From NCBI GenBank assembly GCA_965209045.1, contig CBDBPW010000003.1, forward strand, positions 372,001-436,000: a DNA stretch of 64,000 nt. Direction: 5' to 3'. Within the stretch, counting starts at the first letter, position 1, and the number at the start of each line of letters is the position of its first letter. Shown piece after piece: positions 1 through 8,185 of the stretch. The position numbers were made by a program, and so were the translations under genes. The stretch comes from JAJEFO01 sp965209045 (lineage in GTDB: Bacteria > Pseudomonadota > Alphaproteobacteria > Rhodobacterales > Rhodobacteraceae). The notes below the pieces were generated by a model. That model was given only the letters and a program-made list of their open reading frames with translations, searched no databases and was not told the origin of the DNA.

Positions 1-189
1 TGGACCGACTTGATGGGCGGCCTGCATGACGAAGGCTTCGCCGACCCCGGGAAGCTGTCGGCACTCAATGAGTGGGCATTTTCGGTCAAACCGTTTCTCG
101 GCCGTTCCGGGCTTCTCCTGCTCCTTCGGCGGATTCACCATTTTGCGATTGTCACGGATGATGAAGGCGGGAGGCGCATCAATGCCCAT
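1..189 (-). CDS. Partial hypothetical protein, cut by window edge (N-terminal 63 residues)
   Basis: The frame is open from an ATG at 189 to the window edge without a stop, about 63 residues beginning MGIDAPPAFIIRD. An AAGGA ribosome-binding site lies 5 nt before the ATG. The fragment is hydrophilic, with no signal peptide or membrane segment, and I do not recognise a family. It lies 70 nt downstream of the methyltransferase at 259-1116 on the same strand, so it is probably the next gene of the leftward RiPP tailoring operon. The start is well supported by the Shine-Dalgarno sequence; the function is unknown. Confidence 0.5.
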   Translation of the reverse strand, partial: MGIDAPPAFIIRDNRKMVNPPKEQEKPGTAEKRFDRKCPLIECRQLPGVGEAFVMQAAHQVGP

Positions 190-258
190 GTCTTCCTTCT
201 GCTGTCGCGTTGGCCGCACCGCGCAAAGGTCGCCAGCTAGGGCAATTCAGGGCTGGCG

Positions 259-1116
259 CTATCCCGGCTTTGTCCCCGATATCAAGCGGTAGGTGAAAAC
301 GCCTTCCCTTAGCCCCTGATCGAATCCGACGGTGGCTTGCATGAACTCATGGTATGTCAAATCCTCCGCTTTCGGCGGAGGCGTCAGGAACACGCGCATC
401 TTCCACCAATTGCTGAGACCCGTTGTGGACGGCGCCACTTCGGCGTCCAAGCTACGCTCCCAAATGTTCTCGAAGCCTGTCTGCTCCATCATGGCAAGAG
501 CTTCCTGACACTCGACGAGCGGCTGTATGCGCCACCCCCTCTGCACGCCGGCATACACCGCTTTCTGGGGTTCGGACATTGGCCTGCCACTTAGCAGTCC
601 CTCTGCCATACGGCAAAACCCGCCTTGCTTGAGCACTCTGATCGCGCCTCGCAAATAGGCATGCTTGTCCGGTGCATAGCAGAAGGTCTCGTGATTGATG
701 ACAATGTCGAAAGAGGCGTCGGGGAAGGGCATCTCCATGAAATCGCCATGCCGGAATTCGACCAGATGATCCACGCCGTGTCTCCCGGCGAATTCCGTCG
801 CCTCAGCGATGTGCGGTTCGCATATGGTCAGGCCCGTGACCTGTGCGCCGTACTCTCGCGCCAGCGCGACCGCCGGACCGCCGAGACCGCAACCTGCATC
901 CAACACCCGCTTTCCTGGGCCAAGCCCGCATCCCTCGACCAAAGCGTGCACGGATCGCGCCTGGGCGTCCTCTTCGGTTTCGACGCCGGGTCCCCATAGC
1001 CCAAAGTGAATCATCCGCAGGTCGCCATTGACCTGAAGAAGACGCTTTGTCATGTCGCTGTAGCAAGCGGTTACCGAAGTGTCCCGCGCCAGTTCGGACT
1101 CCGTCCCAAGGGTCAT
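259..1116 (-). CDS. Class I SAM-dependent methyltransferase (tailoring)
   Basis: This is a soluble class I methyltransferase of about 285 residues, related to the sterol/tocopherol/ubiE-like small-molecule group. Motif I, VLDAGCGLGG, is near residues 71-80 and forms the SAM-binding loop. Post-motif features are the acidic DFMEMPFPDASFD stretch and the motif III region RVLKQGG. An upstream IHFGLW segment is typical of methyltransferases acting on hydrophobic or small acceptors. I chose the ATG at 1116 because the 26 residues encoded upstream of it resemble no methyltransferase N-terminus. It is one of three SAM enzymes in the leftward half of the RiPP cluster. The methyl acceptor cannot be read from the sequence; the peptide core or a lipid are both possible. 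Confidence 0.85.
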   Translation of the reverse strand: MTLGTESELARDTSVTACYSDMTKRLLQVNGDLRMIHFGLWGPGVETEEDAQARSVHALVEGCGLGPGKRVLDAGCGLGGPAVALAREYGAQVTGLTICEPHIAEATEFAGRHGVDHLVEFRHGDFMEMPFPDASFDIVINHETFCYAPDKHAYLRGAIRVLKQGGFCRMAEGLLSGRPMSEPQKAVYAGVQRGWRIQPLVECQEALAMMEQTGFENIWERSLDAEVAPSTTGLSNWWKMRVFLTPPPKAEDLTYHEFMQATVGFDQGLREGVFTYRLISGTKPG

Positions 1117-1795
1117 GCGCCAAAATTGCTTCGCCGGTCTGCCACCGTCAAGAGCGGTGGCAAAAGCCGAATGTGCAAATGCATGGCAGGGCAAGAGTGA
1201 TGACGGTCACCTTTGGCTGCCCGCTTGCGCAGACGGGAGAAAGTCCGAAAGGCCAATCTCCGCAAGTCCGGCCAAAGTGACTGCAACTGTTCGGATCGAA
1301 AGACGCACTGCATCTTGCGGCGTGCAGCCGAGTTTGGGCTTTGCGCGCAGATGCCTGCCGAGAAAGTGGAATGCATCGTCTCAACAATGTTGATCGTCGT
1401 GGTCAAGATGCCCGAGAACGCACGGCCGACCGCGGAAGCAACTTGGTCGCACAGTCCCGAAGCCGTGGCTCGCCGACCGGAATTGGGCATGTGACTGACC
1501 AGGCCGAAGCGATGCGAGTGGCAGATCGCGGCGAGAAAGTCGGCGTTGGCGGGAATGGAAGTTGCGGTTCCGTCCGTCATCGCATGGATGTTCCTCTTGC
1601 CAATGCGCCCAAGCAATCCGTTTGGCGCAGATGCTTTCAAACGGGATCAATTCGGTGCGCGGTTCGCTTGCTCAGGTCGCCGCGCACATTTGACCCCGGC
1701 AATTCCGCCGCGGAAAGGGCCTTGGCGGTCTCCGCCCTTCGCGTTGCAGTCAGTCAAGCTTAGATGTGGTTGTTGCCCATGAAGTCAAGCGGAAG
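1117..1795. other. 679-bp gap between methyltransferase genes; only a doubtful ORF
   Basis: This gap is unusually long for the interior of an otherwise compact operon. The minus strand has one ORF starting at an ATG at 1580 and running to about 1113 (MTDGTATSIPANADFLAAIC...). It has a weak AGAGGAA upstream but no recognisable domain, its C-terminal half is rich in Arg, Ser and Leu as shadow frames often are, and it overlaps the next gene's start region. I see no tRNA, clear terminator or IS end. It may be decayed coding sequence. Confidence 0.35.
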
Positions 1796-2785
1796 TCAGT
1801 TCGGCTTGACGGCACAATATCGCCGGGTTTCGAAGGCGCCATTCGACCATGCCAGGTAGAAGGTCCGCATTCGTTCAAAGAGAGCGAGAAACTCTGGCGA
1901 CTTGGCGCCGGCAAGCAGCGAGAAGCAAAAGTTGTCGCGGCTGCTCTTGATGAGTTTCAGGTTGTCCATCTCCTTGCCGCCGAATCCCTCGAATTCCAGG
2001 ATTTCGAGGCCTGCCCTGCGCAGCTTTTTCGAGTATGAGGACGGACTGTCGAGGGACTTGATGACATAGGCGGAGAGCATTGGCTGGACGAATCTGTCAT
2101 GCTGCTCCGCGGTCAAACCGTCAGGCACCATCCAGTCCATCGCCGCCAGTCGCCCGCCCGGCTTGAGCACCCTGCGGACTTCGCGCAGGAATTGGTAACG
2201 GTCGTGGTAATGGCACGCACTTTCGATGTTGACGACCACGTCGATGGAGTCGTCCAAGAACGGGAGCCGGCGAGAGCAATCGGCGTATTCGAAGCGAACC
2301 AGATTTGACGCGCCCTCGGCGGCCGCTTTCTCTTCGGCGAGTTTCAGGTGCACGGTGCTGTTGGAAACGCCGGTGACTTTACATCCCACCCGCTTTGCGA
2401 GCAGAATGGCCGTGCCGCCCACACCGCACCCAGCGTCAACCACGCGATGATGCGCCTCAATGCCTGCGGGAGCAACGGTAAGCTCCACCGTGCGTCTAAG
2501 GGCGCGGGCGAGACCCTTCGACTGCCAGTTCATCTCTCCGGGTTCTGGGCACTCCCCCGGCTCGAACACCCCGAGATGAATATGGTCCCGGCTCCAGTTG
2601 AGGTAGAACGACTCGGTCAGTCGGTCATAGTGGTCCCCGACCTCTTTACCATGTGCGTCAACCGCCGCGGTCGACCGTGCGTCGACTGCCGGGCGCGTTC
2701 CGTCCTGCTGATCGGCATTGCCTTCGCCGCAGCCGTCAGCCAGGTGGCCTGACCTCCGTGCGGTCACCGGCTCTCCTGCATGCAT
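1796..2785 (-). CDS. Class I SAM-dependent methyltransferase, UbiE/sterol-methyltransferase-like
   Basis: The protein is about 329 residues with a Rossmann methyltransferase core. Motif I, VVDAGCGVGG, is near residues 115-124, a DCSRRLPFLDDSIDVVV segment follows, and RVLKPGGRLAAMDW is motif III. The region before motif I (HYDRLTESFYLNWSRDHIH) resembles methyltransferases that act on lipids or natural products. The start is uncertain: the ATG at 2785 has no strong Shine-Dalgarno, and the first 40 residues look poorly conserved, so an internal GTG near 2662 is a real alternative. It lies in the leftward operon between a DUF2236 gene and a second methyltransferase. The substrate is unknown; action on the modified peptide is inference from context. 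Confidence 0.85.
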   Translation of the reverse strand: MHAGEPVTARRSGHLADGCGEGNADQQDGTRPAVDARSTAAVDAHGKEVGDHYDRLTESFYLNWSRDHIHLGVFEPGECPEPGEMNWQSKGLARALRRTVELTVAPAGIEAHHRVVDAGCGVGGTAILLAKRVGCKVTGVSNSTVHLKLAEEKAAAEGASNLVRFEYADCSRRLPFLDDSIDVVVNIESACHYHDRYQFLREVRRVLKPGGRLAAMDWMVPDGLTAEQHDRFVQPMLSAYVIKSLDSPSSYSKKLRRAGLEILEFEGFGGKEMDNLKLIKSSRDNFCFSLLAGAKSPEFLALFERMRTFYLAWSNGAFETRRYCAVKPN

Positions 2786-3254
2786 GGCGGCGCCAACAGC
2801 AGAGATTCCGCAGCCTGCGTTTCGCCATTTGTTGCAGACCCGACCACCATTGCCACCACCTCGCAGGAATTTCGGTCTTGGCTTAGCCAATCCCGAGATT
2901 GCAGGTCAAGCGCAATCGCCTAGCATCGTGCAGTTGCGGGAAGGGTTCAACTTCAAAGACCCGTCCAAGACTCGATCGCGCAATGCCGCTTCTCCCGTTC
3001 CCGGCCATCGACCGGCAGCCATTCCAGGAATCCCCGCATCCGGGCCAGCAATCCTCCACGGACACCCGACTCACCTTCCAACTGGTCTCGATTGCCAATT
3101 CACTTCTCCTCGAAACCCTTGGCGGACCATCCCTGACAATGGTGCCAGCTCCGATGGAGGCAATAGCGCACGTCACGGTCGCGATGCTTGCGACCGGACA
3201 GGCACGAAACCCTCGAAAGGCGAGGCATGCCGCACCATGCGCCGGCCAGGTTGT
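2786..3254. other. 469-bp gap, no supported gene
   Basis: This stretch lies between the methyltransferase start and the DUF2236 stop. Short ORFs occur in several frames, but none has a believable domain together with a ribosome-binding site. No hairpin followed by a T-run was noticed. It may hold a secondary promoter for the methyltransferase. Confidence 0.3.
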
Positions 3255-4448
3255 TCACGACCGCTTGTTGGCCGCTGCACGCGCCTTCGCCGCTTTCAAT
3301 TCATCTGGCAACTGTCCGCGGAGACCCGTGATCATGGCGGCGTCAAGCAGCCGCAGGAACGGATCATCCTTCCAAAATCGCGCAATGGCCGGTGCAAGGT
3401 GGCCAGACATCTTTTGCAGGCGATTCCTTAGGCGCATCAACGGCAACAGACCGGCTGTCCGCATGCGTGGAAATCCGAGCCGGTCGGCAAATTCGTCGCC
3501 GAGAAGCGCACGGGAGAGCCGATACCCATGCTTGATCATGGCCCGTTTTTCGGCCGGATCAGTCAAATTTGCGACTTCCGGCAAGAGACCTATCATTGCG
3601 TTCGCTATCACGGTCGTAGTCGCGTCGGGCGCTGGTTCGCAGATATGGCCAATCCTGGACAGTTCGGCGGCCGCATTCTCGTCGCCTCCGCACAGCAGCG
3701 TATCGGGGGTTCCCATCAACCAGGACGCGTAACGCCATATCTGCATTATGCTGAAGCGTTCGCAATCGCTCAGGTCCGCTCCAAGTCGATCAACATTTCG
3801 GATGAGCGATGCGGAGAAATTAGCTGATGTGAGCGCCATGTTTGCAGCGCTGACAGGTACGCCAAACTTGATCTCGTCCCACTGCCCTGAATTCCGTAGG
3901 CGCCGCCGGACGCGTGCGTGCACCAGGCGGATCCGGATGGAGAACTTCCAGCCTTCCTCCCAAGGATCCAGCGCCTGCGGAAGAATGAGCGCCTGGGTCA
4001 AGTATCGCATGTTCTGCCGGATGACCCGCAGTCCTTGTTGGGTCGTGCCCTCGCCCGTCAAGAAAAACACCCGGCTCATCAGGCTGTTGAAGTTTTGCAG
4101 GCTGACGTAGAAAAGCCCGATGATGAACAGGTCCATATGTCGGTGCAGAGCCAAGCGGCCAGGGAGTGCCGCGTCGTCGTCGAACCATGACGGAACGACA
4201 CTCAGGGATTCGATGAAGTCGATCACCTCCGGAGGCGTGTTTGGGAGGGGTTCCGCATTCCGATTCATGCAGGAGTTCATTACGCGACTGATTTCCTGGG
4301 CGGGGAGCGATGCCAAGGTCTCAACAACGGCATCGGCCAGCGTGTCGCCGACTGTCGTGTTCCCGACATAATTCGCGGCAATGTCCGGGTTGAGGATGAC
4401 CGCCTTGCCGTATCCATCCCGATAGACCAAGGGAATGTCGAGTTCCAT
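3255..4448 (-). CDS. DUF2236 (MpaB/Lcp-like) haem-dependent oxygenase
   Basis: The protein is about 397 residues, largely helical, of the DUF2236 family that includes latex-clearing protein Lcp and fungal MpaB, b-type haem oxygenases that cleave hydrophobic chains or act as oxidases. The diagnostic segment RIRLVHARVRRRL (His near residue 177) is where Lcp places its proximal haem ligand. It is followed by the family-typical WDEIKFGVPVSAANMALT stretch and a later CERFSIMQIWRYASWLMGTP helix. There is no obvious signal peptide. ATG 4448 has an AGGAG about 15 nt upstream, with GTG 4451 closer; an ATG at 4550 would add 34 residues but lacks a Shine-Dalgarno. It belongs to the leftward RiPP operon, where it would be an oxidative tailoring enzyme; the substrate is not evident. 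Confidence 0.8.
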   Translation of the reverse strand: MELDIPLVYRDGYGKAVILNPDIAANYVGNTTVGDTLADAVVETLASLPAQEISRVMNSCMNRNAEPLPNTPPEVIDFIESLSVVPSWFDDDAALPGRLALHRHMDLFIIGLFYVSLQNFNSLMSRVFFLTGEGTTQQGLRVIRQNMRYLTQALILPQALDPWEEGWKFSIRIRLVHARVRRRLRNSGQWDEIKFGVPVSAANMALTSANFSASLIRNVDRLGADLSDCERFSIMQIWRYASWLMGTPDTLLCGGDENAAAELSRIGHICEPAPDATTTVIANAMIGLLPEVANLTDPAEKRAMIKHGYRLSRALLGDEFADRLGFPRMRTAGLLPLMRLRNRLQKMSGHLAPAIARFWKDDPFLRLLDAAMITGLRGQLPDELKAAKARAAANKRS

Positions 4449-4610
4449 CACGGTGCCACCCGGCTCCTGCCGCCACCAAGCCGGATGGCCGGGGCGCTGG
4501 AACAGTCTGCCAATCCGGCCTGCGTCCAGGCCGTAACGACACGGAGACATTCATTGATGATTGTCATTGCCTTTCCTGACGGGAATCCGCGTCGGCGTGC
4601 ATCTGATCCT

Positions 4611-5738
4611 CTATCGTGAGCCCTGGCCCGCCGTTCCATTGCCGGGCCGCGTGGACATCATAAGGAAGAAAACGTAGCCATTCACCGGCCCCACCCAGTC
4701 ACCGATGATCGACATTTCGACATGGTGTATGCCACGTACCAACATGATTGGTCCGGCTTCGGAATACATGGTTGCCGTCCCGTTCGACCACTTCGCCAGC
4801 TCTTCCAGCTTCCCGGGTAGGGCCAGATTCCGTTCGCCGATGGCGTCGATCACAGGCATCCAGTACCCTATGTCCTTGAGCCAATCCAATTCGTGGGCAT
4901 AGAAGCTAAGACCCAAGCCTGGTCCGAGCCCATTTGCTGTGACGTCGAATTGGAGACCGAGATAGACAAAAGTCTTGCGTTCATCGAAGAACGAAACCAT
5001 CTCGCCAATGGCTGACGCGTCACCCGGCCAGCCCGCGCGCTCTAGATATGCCGTCACTTCGACCGCCGTCCTGAAATCTGATGCAGCCGCCCGGATCACC
5101 CTTTCCTGCGACGGGAACGCGCCGACCCTCCTGATGCGCCGTTTCGGAGGCAGCGCCGCATAGAGACGTTCGAGTTCCCGGCGCTGCGCCACATCCGGGC
5201 TCCAGCCGCAGGCAAAGACCAGCGCGTCGTGAACCGCACCCAGCTCCTCAAACCGTTCCGCGCCGCCCTCGAACACGTCGCCTGCAGGAAACAGGAAAAT
5301 GCCCGGGTCCGTCCGCGTTGCGCCGCCTGAGAGGTCGATTTCGAATTCAAGCCCCATCTTCCTGCCAATGACACGGCGCAGAATCGACGTCTCTCGGTCT
5401 GTCTCATCCAAAACCCATGCAACACCTGCAGACGATGTGTCCGCGCCCTCCGCATTTCCCCCTTGCTGGAAGTGTCTGGCCGTCACACTGTCTCCGACCA
5501 GCGAAATGCCGAAATTCGCCCGTTGCTCTGGCACATGCAGCGGAACCTCGATTCCAAATGGAAATGCCGCCGCAGTCACCGGAATGTCGCCCGCGCAGTC
5601 GAGCAGACGCCAAAGTGCCGGTCCGTCGAGAATTCGAGACGAGATATATGGTCGCATCCGCGCCAGCAGATGGCCCATGGAGTCCGCCACGAAAGGCAGG
5701 CACCTCTCTGTACGGGCCCAGTCCTCGTTGACGTTCAT
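4611..5738 (-). CDS. RiPP-cluster-associated protein of unrecognised family
   Basis: The protein is about 375 residues, soluble, with no signal peptide or membrane helices, and I cannot assign it to a named family. It alternates hydrophobic strands with glycine-rich turns (for example GLGPGLGLSFYAHELDW near residue 295) and ends in HHVEMSIIGDWVGPVNGYVF. That tail is reminiscent of uncharacterised proteins from other biosynthetic clusters that end in a His-x-Lys...Lys-Ala-Tyr-like strand. The start was set at the ATG at 5738; the GTG at 5798 adds 20 unlikely residues. It lies 104 nt downstream of the cyclodehydratase gene and 162 nt upstream of the DUF2236 gene. A tailoring or substrate-handling role is plausible only from position. 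Confidence 0.75.
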   Translation of the reverse strand: MNVNEDWARTERCLPFVADSMGHLLARMRPYISSRILDGPALWRLLDCAGDIPVTAAAFPFGIEVPLHVPEQRANFGISLVGDSVTARHFQQGGNAEGADTSSAGVAWVLDETDRETSILRRVIGRKMGLEFEIDLSGGATRTDPGIFLFPAGDVFEGGAERFEELGAVHDALVFACGWSPDVAQRRELERLYAALPPKRRIRRVGAFPSQERVIRAAASDFRTAVEVTAYLERAGWPGDASAIGEMVSFFDERKTFVYLGLQFDVTANGLGPGLGLSFYAHELDWLKDIGYWMPVIDAIGERNLALPGKLEELAKWSNGTATMYSEAGPIMLVRGIHHVEMSIIGDWVGPVNGYVFFLMMSTRPGNGTAGQGSR

Positions 5739-5842
5739 TGGCCTGTTTCCACAACTTGCCCGTCGCTGGTCAATGATGAACGGGCGACGGATGAACACAT
5801 CTCACATGCAGGCGGGAAAGTCATGCCGTTCCGTGCATGAAT

Positions 5843-8173
5843 TCAACCGATGACCGGCGCCGTGTTGGCCTCCGCTTCATCGATGCAGCGCTCCCGCCAT
5901 CCCATCTCGACCGGAACGTCGAACAGTCGCCCTGGCGCCAGGCGCGCCCAATAGTGACGCATGCCTGGCACGATGACCCGCACGACCGGCATGCCGATAT
6001 CGGGACGGGTCTGGTCCAGCACGAGGAATTCCATGCCTTTGGCTTCAACAAGTGTCCGGCATCGTTCCAGATCTTCCCGGAGGTCGTCGGTCTCGGCAAC
6101 AGGATAACTGGACTTTCCTCGCGGTGACGCGTCGGGTGCAGGCACAAGATAGGGCTGGTTCTCGATTGTCGCATGGCGCCACCACGCCAGGCACTGCGGG
6201 TCGTTGACCTGATAGCCCGCGCCCCCAGGTCCCGTGCCCTGGACCCAGTTCAGGAACTGGTTGAGCTCGCACACCGCGCGGAGGAGCGCGATGTGGGGGT
6301 CCATGTGCGCCCCGGCTCCGTAGATGATGTCCTCCACCTTCCTGTCGGTCCGGCGCGACAGGGCGACGAAGGCCGGAATTCCGAAATCTCCGGAGACATC
6401 AAGCACCCACAGGTCGCGGCTCAGGACCCGGTAGTAGTCGCGCGCCTCTGCCAGATACTGGTCATCGAAGCTGTCCAGGTCCACTTCCGGGACGCGCAGC
6501 TGATTGTACCACCAGACTGCGAAAGCGTCGCGTTCCACCAGTTCGAAGAAACCCTGCAGTATCGCTTCCTCCAACGTGTTTCCAGCCGCACAACCGTTGG
6601 AATCCGCGACGAAATCCTTGACTCCGCGATTGCCGGTCGACGTGCCGTAGTAGAGCAGGGACGTCGGAAGGTATCGCGGGCAATCCCCTGTAAGCGACCA
6701 CACCGGCGACCAGTCCATCTCGGCGTCAGGGTCAAGGCGCGGCGGCACCACATTGTAGGGGTGGCCGCTTGCGTTGATCCTGTCCGCGTCGTCCAGTTGC
6801 GCCTCGCTGAACAGCTGCACCCTGTTCGGATGGATGGCTTCGGCCCTGCCGGCGCCAAAGTCCGCATATCGTTTGCGGCAGCGGATCTCGTCACCGTGAA
6901 AAGCGCCGCAATAGCGCTCCAGCGCCTCGCAAAGGGCGCTCGCTTCTGACTGGCGTGGCGTGCTGCCCTTGCCGGCACTCTTGGTCCTCAGGCTGAGACG
7001 CAGCACGTTCAGCGTCCTGTTCTTCAGGGCCAGGTTGCTCCCCGCCCAGTGGACGTGCAGCCAAGGATCGGATTCGCTGGTCGTGCGCCTCAACCACGTC
7101 ACAACGCCGCCAACCGGATCCACCAGGTGACGATATTTCGCAAGGGTCGCCTCAGGCGAGACCGAGCGCACGCCGCCGCTGTTACGAAGGCTCTTCGGGC
7201 TTCTCTGCAGGCGAATTGGAACCGGTTGACGGTCGGCCCGGTGGAGTGCTTCGTCGCCGCAGACGAGGCATTGCGGCCTGCGCATCACCGGGTGGCGTGC
7301 AAGCGAAAGATCAACGGTGTCGAGGGAAATCGCCTGCTCATGAATGGCTGCCGCCTCGCAGAGCACCAGCCATTTCACGAGCTCGACTGCCGCGATGCCA
7401 TGAACCGCATCCTGGCTGGCGGGTGCGGCAGCCCTGGGAGCGAGGGCGATGTCTCCGTCAGTCACGTTGCGGAGGAAGTTGTGGATTTCTTGATGGCCGC
7501 GTAGGCGATAGGCAAGACATGCCCAGCATGGACCTTGGTCCGCGGGACGGAACACCGGGCCAAACAGGGGCCTCAGGCCTCCTGGCCTTACCAGCATCCA
7601 GGGAGCTCCGGACGCAACTTGCCGCAGATTGATTTCGGCGTGCCGCTCGTCCAGATAGTCGTCGCAGACGACGACCGAGATTGCGGCTGCAACTGGGTCA
7701 TCGGTGACCGTCGCACCCAGGGACGCAAGCCGTTCGGCGAAACTGCCGACGTGGCCGTTTACCGCTACGCGAGACGCTGCGAGGCGTTCCTCGGCAAATC
7801 GGGGCGAGGCACCCAGCGAGGTCCAGAACGCCGCCAGTCCTTTGTCCAGAGCGTGTTCGCCCGAAACGACATATCCCTTGGACGCCAGCGCGACGAGCGC
7901 GGTCCGAATGCTTGCTTCCGAGTGCTTTCCGGCAAGGCTGGCGACGATCTCCGAATAAGTGCGGCGACCGCTGAGTAGTGGCAGCAGATCGGAATGAATT
8001 TGCCCGTGGAGCAATGTGTTGACGGTTTCGGAGACTAGGAATACCTGCCGGTCGTCAATCGCGTGGAAGCCGAAATGCGGTGCGAGCGTCGGCCTTTCAA
8101 CGAGACCGGCGTCCTCTGCGGTCTTCCGGACGACCCTTTGCGGAACAGGCATTGGCTGCGGTGTGGCGGACAT
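5843..8173 (-). CDS. Fused E1-like/YcaO azoline cyclodehydratase (TOMM synthetase)
   Basis: This 776-residue protein is the core RiPP enzyme. Residues 1-320 form an E1-ubiquitin-activating-like partner that docks the leader. It has two CxxC pairs, CWAC (216-219) and CLVC (302-305), which make the structural zinc site of such partners. Residues 330-776 are a YcaO domain, with SEASALCEALERY (409-421) and EAILQGFFELVERDAFAVWW carrying the ATP/Mg-binding Glu and Arg residues. Such fusions use ATP to phosphorylate the amide and cyclise Cys, Ser or Thr to azolines. The C-terminus ends NTAPVIG instead of the PxPxP-like tail of many azoline-forming YcaO enzymes. It starts 12 nt after the stop of the upstream methyltransferase, so the two are cotranslated. 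The predicted substrate is the Cys-Cys-Cys precursor at 12107-12382. Confidence 0.93.
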   Translation of the reverse strand: MSATPQPMPVPQRVVRKTAEDAGLVERPTLAPHFGFHAIDDRQVFLVSETVNTLLHGQIHSDLLPLLSGRRTYSEIVASLAGKHSEASIRTALVALASKGYVVSGEHALDKGLAAFWTSLGASPRFAEERLAASRVAVNGHVGSFAERLASLGATVTDDPVAAAISVVVCDDYLDERHAEINLRQVASGAPWMLVRPGGLRPLFGPVFRPADQGPCWACLAYRLRGHQEIHNFLRNVTDGDIALAPRAAAPASQDAVHGIAAVELVKWLVLCEAAAIHEQAISLDTVDLSLARHPVMRRPQCLVCGDEALHRADRQPVPIRLQRSPKSLRNSGGVRSVSPEATLAKYRHLVDPVGGVVTWLRRTTSESDPWLHVHWAGSNLALKNRTLNVLRLSLRTKSAGKGSTPRQSEASALCEALERYCGAFHGDEIRCRKRYADFGAGRAEAIHPNRVQLFSEAQLDDADRINASGHPYNVVPPRLDPDAEMDWSPVWSLTGDCPRYLPTSLLYYGTSTGNRGVKDFVADSNGCAAGNTLEEAILQGFFELVERDAFAVWWYNQLRVPEVDLDSFDDQYLAEARDYYRVLSRDLWVLDVSGDFGIPAFVALSRRTDRKVEDIIYGAGAHMDPHIALLRAVCELNQFLNWVQGTGPGGAGYQVNDPQCLAWWRHATIENQPYLVPAPDASPRGKSSYPVAETDDLREDLERCRTLVEAKGMEFLVLDQTRPDIGMPVVRVIVPGMRHYWARLAPGRLFDVPVEMGWRERCIDEAEANTAPVIG

Positions 8174-8185
8174 TTGCAGATGCGC

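Noticed and set aside
1113..1580. Possible 155-codon gene between the two methyltransferases
   Set aside because: The ribosome-binding site is weak, there is no domain, the C-terminal half looks like a shadow frame and it runs into the next gene; noted in the gap entry but not called.
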